Shown here: piece by piece, positions 55,363-64,000 of the stretch | Layout: every line of letters starts with the position of its first letter | How positions within the stretch are numbered: the first letter of the stretch is position 1 | Origin: Cerioporus squamosus | Lineage: Eukaryota > Basidiomycota > Agaricomycetes > Polyporales > Polyporaceae | DNA: 64,000 nt | Direction: 5' to 3' | Assembly: GCA_022592435.1 (NCBI GenBank) | Contig: JABYQS010000180.1 | Coordinates: forward strand, 1 to 64,000 | Made by a program: the position numbers and the translations under genes | The notes under the pieces: model-generated | The model's database searches: none | What the model saw: only the letters and a program-made list of their open reading frames with translations | Told to the model about the DNA's origin: nothing

Positions 55363-55774
55363 TCAAGCGTCGACGGAGACGTAGTCGATCCCCACAAGCG
55401 GGAACGGGGCGTGTCACCAGTCAGCATTGACACATCCTATGAAACACCATGAAACCACTCACCTGGCTGCCTTCCGCGCCCGCCCCGGCACCGACTACCG
55501 TGATGCGGGAGCGATTCAACCCGACATGCACATCCACGTCCTGGGTGACGACGGAGATAGCCTTCAGGGCTGCCGCAGCAGGGGAGAGCTAGTCTACTCA
55601 AACGTCATGAACGGCATGGTACCGTGACTTGACAGGACTTGACACATAGCCACGCACCATTTTCAGGCTCTCGCAGCACTGAGCCGCCGAGCCGCCGACC
55701 TACTGCATACGCGAGGTGGCGACCGCAAGAGGCACGAGCGCGATGAGGACGAGGACGCCGCGAGAGGAGAACAT
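55363..55774 (-). pseudogene. Dead hydrophobin gene, copy 2
   Basis: ATG 55774 begins MFSSRGVLVLIALVPLAVA, followed by a TAG at the same place as in copy 1, then SAAQCCES after the stop. Later parts keep AAALKAISVVTQDV and SRITVVGAG, but the C5-C7 segment is shortened. The final exon reads LVGIDYVSVDA, with C8 changed to Tyr. Clearly non-functional. Confidence 0.75.
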
Positions 55775-56540
55775 TGTCACGCTGACATGGACGTTGTGCC
55801 AGAAGAGGACGAATGAGTGTCTACCTCGGGAGACTCCGTCCTCCCATCGGTGAACTTGTTGACCGTGCATTCCTTCCATCTTCGACAGCATATCTTCTAG
55901 CGGGTCGCGGCTGCTATGAACGGCTGACAACCAAGATGCGGCCGTTGTGCGACGAAGGGCGACAATCTCAGTGTCGCGCAGGGAAGCCGGAGACGGTAGG
56001 AGGAAGCGCGGAAGGGCGGGTGGTTCTCCTTGCTTCCTGCTTCGGCTTCTGTCCCGCCTGCCCGGGTGTAGTGCCAACGTTTCGTACGTCCGCCCAATTT
56101 CACCGTTCGTTTGTCTCGTCCTCAACATCACAAGCTCCCCCATCGTCTGCTCAAGTCATGCGGTCAACATCAGCGCACATTCTACGAGGTCCCCAGACGT
56201 CACAGGGGAACCGGAGGACTTCAACGGTGGAAGGAGAGGTCAGCGTTCAGGTCCAGCGAGCGGCGGAGCTCGGTACGTTATGTTCTCCTCCTCAGCGACT
56301 GAATTGAAGAATTGACTTCATCGCAGATGCGCCTGTCAGCGGGCATTGAGTGGACAGCTATGTTACGGTCTTTGAATTGATCATCCATGACGAGTCTATT
56401 GGGGTGCCGAGGACATGATTCGGCCGAGCTCGCTGATTGCGCGGAGAGACGACCACCTGGCCCAAACTTTCCTGCGTGTTACGTTGAAGTTCTCCGCTGC
56501 TCCAAGATGTACGCAACATGGAAGCGACTGGGCTTGTGGT

Positions 56541-57385
56541 GCTGCAAGGTTCGAACTCTCTTGGTGGTCGTCTGGGACAGAAGGACAGAAGTGCTCGACT
56601 TCCTTCATGTCCGTGTTCTCTCTGCGCCCAGAACGAGTCTGTTTCTAGCTGCGCTCAACCGCCCGCTATCCGGGGATTAAGAGCGGGTGCCCGAAGATGG
56701 TGCGTGTTCGCTCTATTAAACTCAAGATTAACGTTCATTCCGGCAGGCGTCATAGCATGGGCGCAGTCTAGCACCGTCATCCTCTTGCGACCGTGGCAAG
56801 ACAGCGTCCCGGGACCGAGTCTACTGCGCAAAATGTGGCTGCCGGGTCGGGTCACGCTGGCGATTGTGAGGAAGTTCTTCTCTGTGTTGCCTGTGGAGCT
56901 GCCGTCAACTGAACGCCGTTCAACATCCTCAGATGGCGTTGGAAATCTTAACGCACTCCCTGGGACCATGCGGAGGTGGAGTATCTGCCAGACACGGGAC
57001 TTCTTGTGCTTCGTGATTCTGCTGGCCCGGTGCCGGTGGTTCGCTTTACTGTACCGCTCTGCATGACGCACGGGTCCAGTTGCGTATGGGGCGGTGAGTA
57101 GGCTGGAGTTGTTGGTGGTTGCCTTAGGCGCAAATCATGCCCACCTGGAGGCGGCGGGTCGATGAGTATGGTCTTGGGATTGGTGGAGACCATGCTGCGC
57201 TGTCCCTGTGGCGGCGGGATGAGGTGCGTTGAAGGAGTTTGTTCAATGTCGGAGAGGAGGCTGCTGCGATTCAGCGACATTTAAAAACTGCCTGACATTA
57301 TTCCTTTGTTTCTGCAGGTCGAACACCCAGTCGTCCTTCGCACTCTTCGCACTCTACCCTAGCAACCTCCGAGCCAGCAAACAAG
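56541..57385. other. Intergenic between duplication unit 2 and hydrophobin H3
   Basis: About 0.8 kb without a recognisable gene. The right part is the H3 promoter, with a pyrimidine-rich tract near 57,300-57,350 just before the start. Confidence 0.45.
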
Positions 57386-57835
57386 ATGTTCTCCCGCACC
57401 GTCACTCTTGCTATCGCAGTCATGCCCCTCCTTGCGGCCGCCTACCCCAGCAGCGCCGGCGAGCCTCCCTCCAGCTGCAGCACGGGCGATCTTCAGTGCT
57501 GCGACAGCACCCAGACGGTGTGCACTTCCTCGCCGTATTCATATGGTGTGCTTGCAACTGACTTGTTTTTATGCACTGTAGGCGAGCTCCCCTGCTGCCC
57601 TTGCTACGCTCGCCCTCCTCGGCATCGTCCTCCAGGACTTGAATGTCCTAGTTGGTCTCACCTGCAGCCCGATCACCGTCATTGGTGTCGGAAGTGGCTC
57701 ATGCTCCGCCACCGCAGTGTGCTGCGAGGACAACAGTCACGTACGGATATTCGACTTGTCTCAACGACGTTCGCTGATTGGAATGTTTTCCAGGGCGGCC
57801 TCATTTCCATTGGCTGCGTCCCGGTCACTCTCTGA
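57386..57835 (+). CDS. Class I hydrophobin, canonical eight-cysteine form (H3)
   Basis: Start ATG 57386. Signal peptide [19 protein letters not shown], then three exons of about 110 residues total. Cysteines are C1 in PSSC, C2-C3 in LQCC, C4 in GLTC, C5 in SGSC, C6-C7 in AVCC and C8 in IGC. Exon 1 ends STQT|GTGTGC...TGTAG; exon 2 starts [14 protein letters not shown] and ends EDNSH|GTACGG...TCCAG; exon 3 is [13 protein letters not shown]. The long C3-C4 loop and the ending are typical of basidiomycete class I hydrophobins, which form amphipathic rodlet layers on hyphae and fruit bodies. It runs opposite to the other four hydrophobin loci and serves as reference for their missing cysteines. 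Confidence 0.93.
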   Translation: MFSRTVTLAIAVMPLLAAAYPSSAGEPPSSCSTGDLQCCDSTQTVCTSSPYSYGVLATDLFLCTVGELPCCPCYARPPRHRPPGLECPSWSHLQPDHRHWCRKWLMLRHRSVLRGQQSRTDIRLVSTTFADWNVFQGGLISIGCVPVTL

Positions 57836-59250
57836 ACCCCTCGAGCGAAGAGATGAACGTGTCTGTACGAGCATCTGAGAGTGGCTATAGTCAGCAGACT
57901 GGTAGTGAGATGTTACGACTTGAACTCTGATTCGTGAAGCGGGTGTAACTCAGTATGTCGTCGAGTTGCAGCCACGGTGGACTTACTTGAGTGCATAGCA
58001 TGTACTGAATGAACAGTGGCCGTGTTGTATGTTGTGTACGCTACTAGCTTCAAGTTATCGGGCTAATCTACTGCTGGATAAGCTCAGGCTACTGACAACG
58101 AAGGTTCCTGGACTACGGAGTAGAACAGGTCTTGGGGTGAAAAAATCACGTCGCTAGTGACTGTCACATCAAAACGCGATCGGTAACGGGTGACCGACGC
58201 GATCAGGTGACGTGGTTTGTTGAATACAATTCCCACGGGCTTTGTATATAGCGTCTGAGCGTGTGATTATCTGTGTGGCTTCGTGCTCTCTCTTCCTCCG
58301 TCATCTGCTCCCCATATTCGTTGCGTGTGGTGCTTCTACCGGTAATCGTACATTCGACCGGCGAGTTTTTGCGCGGCCTGCTAGTCTGGTAGGTTGATAC
58401 TTGGTTGTTCACTACCTCCGTTGAGCTGACTGCACACAGTCTCAGCCTCGACGAGCGTGACGTGTAGCGTCGCCCATTCGTTGCCTGCGGGGATGTCAGT
58501 TACGCAGGGTAAGTTTGCTCTGAACTGGTGGTCCTACTACATGATTAATCTGCAGGGTAGCTAATACTATAGTGGGGTTTCCTGCGTCGAGGGAGAGTCT
58601 GAGCGTCCAAGGTATGTGCCGCCGCTGTTAGTGTCCTTGGCACTAATTGTTCTTGGCAGGAGTGAGCTCGGTCGTCCCAGATGCCAGCGAAAGCGGTGTC
58701 TCTGGCTCGTTTGTCCCCGATGAGATTCGCCGTGTTCAAGGTACGGGCGAGGTACTACTGCGAACCACGCCCTGACCGTTCTGGATTAGGGGTGCATGCC
58801 GTATTCTCCAGAGCCAGTGAGGATATACCGTCCGTCGTTGCTGTGACTGGTGCGGAAGTTAGTCCCTGTATGGAGCTGCGTCTGATCCTGATTTCTCCTA
58901 GGCACCCCTTATACCACTGTCAGTTCTGCAGCGACTGGAGCCTGCAGTCGTCCTATTCAGGGTACGTCGTCTTTTTGTTCCTGTTTTGCCTGTGCTGACG
59001 CTGTCTTGTCTCCCCTCCTCTCGCTACGCGTCGTTTCGGTTGAACTTCTGTTCTGCCGAACGGTGTCGTTCGCAACTACTTAATATCTATCGTTATCTCT
59101 GCCCATTGTCAATGCCCTTGTCATCTCTTGCTATCACTCGTGAATGTCTGTTACCTCTCGTTATCCGATCCTCGTGGGTCCGTGCTGTACACCACTTTGG
59201 TGTCTTTGTTATTGGTCGTCTCGATCTGTGATCATTATAGAACGTCGCGC
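57836..59250. other. Intergenic and possible 5' exons of the Helitron
   Basis: 57,836-58,430 looks like plain intergenic DNA. From about 58,440 to 58,760 there are several well-formed splice-site pairs (CAG|G, AAG|GTATGT, TTGGCAG|GAGTG), separated by 40-90 nt. One candidate exon reads VVPDASESGVSGSFVPDE. These may be short upstream exons of the Helitron transcript. I could not define the Helitron 5' terminus. Confidence 0.4.
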
Positions 59251-61211
59251 ATGTGTCTAGGCGTGCCTGCTACGTACATCGTGCTTCGTGCTGGCAAGTT
59301 GATCCCCGTCAGACGCGATATAACTCGAGTTCATCTCAACACCTTATTCAAGTTCTGTATGGTGAATGTGACAACATCTGCTTACCTGTCCGCTGGCCAA
59401 GCAAAGGGTGGAGAACTTGTCCTGCAAGGGGACTTGCATTTTGTGCTGTCAATGTATGGATACTGGTGTCCAGGTCAACAGCAGAACTTGGCCCATTGTC
59501 ACCGAATAAAAATACCTAGTAGGTGCACGCAAGAGCTCCTGAAGCCACTCATTGAAGCACACATATGCGATGGTAGCTGCAACCAGTATGAGTACGTTTT
59601 TGAGCAGCTCAAGACGGTGCGGACTGATGTGAAGTATTCAACAGTGGAGAGACCCACAACTGCATCCACATCAGAGGGTCACTTGAAAAAGACGGAGGCG
59701 GTTGATATAGCAGAGCCCAGTGGAGCACCTCGTGATGGAGTAGACGGTGTTGGTGCAGATATCTCCTACCTAGACATAGCCGACGAGGTTCTCAAGTACA
59801 TGATCATCTCAGAATGGCAGCATGTCATGACCAATTCAGCTTTGGAGGAGATGGTTTGTGCAGTATGCGCTCGTCGGACGGCACAAGCCCGTATAACAAC
59901 CCTGAGTCCAGAGGATGTGAACCTTGAGATTCTCCGCAACAACTGTCTCCCGGAACATGTCCTCCCGGTAACATATAACCGCGACACCTATGGAGGCGTG
60001 ATACTTCACCCAAAGGGAATGACTAAGCACGACACGGCTTCGGCGTTGAGAGTCTGCGACGAGTGTTGCTCCGATCTGACACGTTCGCAGTTACCGAAGT
60101 TTGCATTGGCCAATTTCTTATACTACGGGCATGAGCGACTACCGGAAGATGTACGAGATGCTTTCCGGCAGTCCACGCAGGTGGAGCGGATGCTGGTCTC
60201 CCGAGCTAGAGCGAGTAAGATCTCGTTCTGGTTTTGCGAGTTGAAGGGTAATCCCCTAGAAGGCACGGACCCTCAGACATCACAAAAATGCGTAAGAGGG
60301 AACCTGGTGGTCCATCCACAAGATTCCACTCATCTGAATGATGTTCTCCCTCCGTCCAACGACACCATTCGCAACACCATATGTGCTGTGTTTGTCAGGA
60401 AGACCAAGCCGACACCTAAGACAATAGAGAAGTTGCGGCCTGCGCTGTGTCGGAAATCACGACTGAGGACTATAATCACATTTTTAGTTGGCAGTAATCC
60501 TGCATACCGTGTGACGGACCAGTCGGACTACCAGGGATTTAGCAAAGCAAATCTGAATGAGTTATTTGGTAAGGGTACAGAGACGTTGGATGAGGGTGTC
60601 CCGTGCTCAATGGAAATTGGACACATAGACTTCAGTGACGCCGTGGAAGGGGCCACTGATGGATATATCCCGGGCACTGACTCATCTGAAGTCGTCCCTG
60701 GTCCAGATGATGAGGAGATGTTGATGGAGAACGTCGGTTATCTCGATAGCGACGACTCACCTTTGAACCATCAAGAGATGTCCATGAAGGCTCTTGCGCA
60801 TTGTCTGGACGGTAAAGCATTCGTGAAGTCTCAGGCCGGAAGCCGCCTAATTCCAGATTTCAATAACCCAATGCTATTATTGTGGCTGTTCCCGCACCTT
60901 GATCCTTGGGGATCGGTGGCTTTCAGGAGCCCCGTCGTCTTCGTCCCCTGAGTCTTGAACAACAACTGAAGTACTTGCTGACCGTAGTTGACTCGCCATT
61001 CCGAGATGATACCGATTTTGCATTCGTCTACTACAACGTCTGCCAGAAAAAGGCCGTGCTTGACTCCGTCACGTTCAGAGTCGCGGCGTCGCATCGAGAG
61101 CGAGTAGTGAACGAGTTACTGGCGGTGGACAAAGCTAAGCTCGATGAGATGATATCGTGTTCCAGAGTAATCCGTTTTACAAACCGGATGGGCAGGAAGA
61201 GGTCAGAATAA
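59251..61211 (+). pseudogene. Helitron Rep/helicase N-terminal part, frameshifted
   Basis: A Met at 59251 (MCLGVPATYIVL), or an upstream splice, opens a frame with the conserved N-terminal region of basidiomycete Helitron proteins: HLNTLFKFCMVNVTTSAYLSAG, MVCAVCARRTAQ and RVCDECC (zinc-binding pairs), KFALANFLYYG, and FWFCELKGNP. This resembles the DUF6570-type domain; the name is from memory of the family. At about 60,910-60,920 the frame breaks in DPWG and resumes one frame over as GGFQEPRRLRPLSLEQQLKYLL, a Helitron-like segment. A second break near 61,165 separates KAKLDEMI from NPFYKPDGQEE. The element is therefore damaged, or the assembly carries single-base errors. Confidence 0.7.
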
Positions 61212-63138
61212 TGCGACTGCTGTCGCAAGTGACCACTGTGTCGCACGATCTTCCGGGGTCAACTGGCTACAAGCTTTCACTTAGGAACCAGATTCGCGGT
61301 CTCATCAGTTTCGAGGGTCCGCCCACCTTGTTTGTCACCATAAACCCTTCTGACCGTGATCATCCGCTGGTTCGGCTGTATGCTGGGCATGAGATAGACA
61401 TCGAGGATCGGATGCGCGGGAGGAATTGACCAGGTGGCAGCGCAGCGTCATTGTGGCGAAGAACCCGTCAGCCTGTGCGCGATTCTTTCATACCATGATG
61501 ACCAACTTCATCTCAATCATTCTGCGGCACAAGCGTCCAGGAAAGGGTCTGTTCGGGAAGTGTCGGGCGTACTATGGTACGGTGGAAGCACAGGGCAGAG
61601 GAACTCTGCACTGTCACATGTTGATATGGCTTGAAGGTCACCTGTCACCTCAGAAGTTGCGAGATGCTATGTCGACCTCCGATATCTATCGGGAGAAGAT
61701 GTTCCGCTGGTTAGAGTCGGTGATTAAATGCGAGTTACCTGGTGTTGAAGAGGTGATACCTGAGCAACAGGGTAAGCCGTCGCCGCGTCCAAAGCGATCC
61801 GAAGAGACTGGTAATCCTCACCCGGGTGCTATCCCAGCACCGTCCATACACGCTTTCCAACGCCAAGAAGAATTCAGAAGTGCGTACGATGCCTTCGTCT
61901 CGGACCTGATTAAGGAGTACAGCTGGCATGAGCACAAGAGTACTTGCTTCAAATACGTAGCGCAAGGGACGATCCCCACTGACCCAGATCGTAGAGATGC
62001 GCTATGTCGTATGCGGATTGACGGGTCTACTCGCGCGCAGACTGAACTTGACTCTGAGTCTGGAGCCATCCTTCTAAGACGGTTGCAGGGTCGTGTCGCG
62101 AATTACAATGACGTGGTCGTCTTCCTGATGAAATGTAACATGGATATCAAGCATATTGGGTCGGGGGAAGCTGCGAAGGCATTGCTTTACTATGTCACGG
62201 ACTACATCACGAAGGCTTCCTTACCTGCACACATTGGGCTGGGTGCATTGTCCTACGCCATCCAGAAGACCAATGATAAGCACTCGGACCTTGCGCAGGA
62301 GACGGCGATAAAAGGGGCCCTGACGGCGACAGTGAACCGCTTAATCTCGAAGCAGGAGATATCACACCAGCAGGTGATGAGCTACCTAGTCGGAGGCGGC
62401 GACGTGTACACGAGCCATATGTACACGACTCTTCACTGGGGAGCATTCGATAGGCTAGTTAGAGCACACTTCAAGGAGTCGCGACGGACCTTCTCAACGC
62501 CGGCGGATGGAGAGCAGTCGGTCCGCCCCGAGGAAGTGACCCCAACCGGGACGGATGAACAGGATGATATGGACGTAGATGTTAGCGAAGCTGGAGATGA
62601 TGAAGATGACAACGATGATGAGGACGATGACATGGTTCTTGCCGATGATCCGGTGTCGCAAGGAGATGATACTGAAGAGGATTTTGTACTGCAGCTGCAA
62701 CCCGGATCCATATCTGCGACAAATCAGCAACAAGATTACATATATCGCAGCACTGACCCAGAGTTCGAGAACCTGTCCTTATACGAGTTTGTGGGATCAG
62801 TCAGTAAAGTGAGCCTCAAGTACCTGAGAGTGAATCCGACTGTCAGTGGGGGCCGTGGTCGCAAACAGAAGCCCAGAGGGCTCTTTTCCAGTCCCACTCA
62901 CACGCAGTTCATGACCCACGGACTGAGGAAGCGATCTAACTGGTATGTACCAGTGATACTGGGGATAGAATCCCTCGAGCTGATAGAGAACCAGAGGAAC
63001 GTGAGGCGTGGTCCCGGACAATGCTTATACTCTTTGTGCCATGGAGAACACCCTCTGATTTACGGTGTTCTACCGAGAGTTGGTCGGACGCGTTCCAGAG
63101 GCGTAAGAATGACATCCCAAGGAACCTCCTGCAGGTGA
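61157..63138 (+). pseudogene. Helitron Rep (HUH) endonuclease part, frameshifted
   Basis: Frame 61,157-61,429 has GPPTLFVTINPSDRDHPLV, followed by another frame break near 61,425. Frame 61,426-63,138 has the rolling-circle Rep core: the HUH motif in GTLHCHMLIWLEG (LHCHM at 61,606-61,620), the two-tyrosine motif in YYVTDYITK (near 62,188-62,214), and then HMYTTLHWGAF. HUH and Y2 are the signature of Helitron strand cleavage and transfer. A strongly acidic stretch (near 62,570-62,680) separates Rep from downstream sequence, and near 63,030 the frame shifts again towards FVPWRTPSDLR. Confidence 0.8.
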
Positions 63139-64000
63139 TGGAGAACATGAATGTGCTGTCTGAATGTCGAGACGCGAGGGATACGTACCGAAACCTTCGC
63201 CGGGCAGAGGCACTCGCCTTCATGCGGGAAGGTCTACCCGAGAGCGGCATGGAGCATAGCGGCGCAGCTGACAAAGAGCTCGGAGCCGATTTTGAACTGT
63301 TTGACAAGTTGGACGTACAGAATATATATGATAACGTTGGGGACGACGAGGCTCTTCGGTCATCTCTAGATGAGGCTGTTGGCCCTCGAGTGCGGCAGGT
63401 ATTGGATACATGTTACTGTGACGATGTATTGCCAAATTTGCCAAATATCGGGGAGCATAGAGACGAGCGCGTACGTGCGAGGATGGATACCGATGAACCG
63501 ACATTATTGCAGCAGCAGGCCATTATGCGCCACCTTAAGCGACAGCGGAGACCGAAAGAGTGCGGAGGGGATGATACGGCGGGACCTGCTGCTAAGCGGC
63601 GGCGGCGCAATCGACCTGTTCATATAGAAGAGCATGTTAGTCGCGACACATTGAGTGCAGACAGCAGGCGGTAGCCCCAACTCACACCATGTTGTCGTCG
63701 CGGAGGCTGCGGAGCAAGTAATTCGAGAAATGGGTCTTGCGAGTAACCCGGAACAAGAGAGAGCATTTCGTTTGGTCGCCGAGCGTGTCGCGAAACCGGA
63801 GGGTGGTGAGCAGCTCTTGATGTACGTGGCAGGTGTGGGCGGAACCGGGAAGACTCACGTGGTTCAGTCGATCCTGCGGTTGTTCGCACTGTTGGGACGC
63901 TCCAAGGAGATCCTGGTGGGTGCTTCTACCGGCGCCGCGGCGTTGAACATTGGCGGATATACAGTACATTCACTGATGATGCTGCCATCAAAGAAGACAA
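63021..64000 (+). pseudogene. Helitron Pif1-type helicase, 5' part (runs off the window)
   Basis: Frame 63,021-63,674 continues the Rep-helicase linker (FVPWRTPSDLRCSTESWSD, YRNLRRAEALAFMREG). After a stop at 63,672-63,674 the frame switches again. From about 63,690 it reads VVVAEAAEQVIREMGL, NPEQERAFRLVAERV, then Walker A GVGGTGKTHVVQSIL and GASTGAAALNIGGYTVHS, motifs I and Ia of Pif1-family SF1 helicases. The rest lies beyond 64,000. The Rep plus Pif1 helicase combination defines an autonomous Helitron by ancestry. Confidence 0.8.

Larger units (their letters stand above)
53548..56540. repeat. Hydrophobin tandem-duplication unit 2
   Basis: Second unit, directly adjacent to the first and in the same orientation; contains H2 and the second dead hydrophobin. 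Sequence differences from unit 1 are mostly substitutions and small indels. Confidence 0.85.

Noticed and set aside
56655..57071. 138-codon minus-strand frame between hydrophobin loci
   Set aside because: No signal peptide, cysteine pattern or recognised motif; likely chance.

Overview
The window looks like nuclear DNA of a wood-decay-type basidiomycete (Agaricomycetes, most likely near Polyporales). Genes are rich in short GT-AG introns of about 50-80 nt. They include a membrane-anchored fungal P450, sedolisin-type secreted proteases, class I hydrophobins, a fungal Zn2Cys6 regulator, a Tad-like LINE and a basidiomycete-type Helitron. No rRNA, tRNA or CRISPR was recognised. All gene models are hand-read from splice-site logic and frame.

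Layout: 1-2,770 holds the 3' end of a phosphotransferase (APH) gene convergent with a complete multi-exon P450. 2,771-6,527 has no gene I can recognise. 6,528-8,753 encodes a large disordered acidic/proline-rich protein, and 9,881-11,698 (minus) a C2-domain protein. 12,271-14,201 (minus) is a sedolisin; a second copy lies at 29,244-31,169 (minus). The copies are ~17 kb apart, and most of that gap is one full-length ~11.6 kb LINE (15,193-26,806) with a 25-nt poly(A) tail and a 15-bp target-site duplication. Beside the second sedolisin sit a second APH copy (minus) and a decayed P450 exon (plus), so an APH/P450/sedolisin neighbourhood has been duplicated and scrambled.

32,863-34,112 encodes an alpha/beta-hydrolase and 35,675-37,881 a transcription factor with two tandem zinc clusters. 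38,781-43,959 (minus) is a tandem array of four paralogous small genes (A-D) of a family I cannot name. Copy B is broken by a 244-bp MITE with TA duplication and by further lesions. Two related Ser/Thr kinase genes follow (44,446-46,591 intact; 47,865-50,281 apparently frameshifted).

50,634-57,835 is a hydrophobin cluster: a ~3.0 kb tandem duplication, each unit carrying one live-looking hydrophobin that lacks exactly two of the eight cysteines plus one dead hydrophobin, followed by a canonical eight-cysteine hydrophobin on the plus strand. From about 58.4 kb to the window end lies a Helitron (Rep HUH and Y2 motifs, Pif1-type helicase) interrupted by several frameshifts. Secreted proteins (sedolisins, hydrophobins), a P450 and regulators occur together, but nothing in the sequence ties them into one pathway; recent duplication and transposon activity are the dominant themes.
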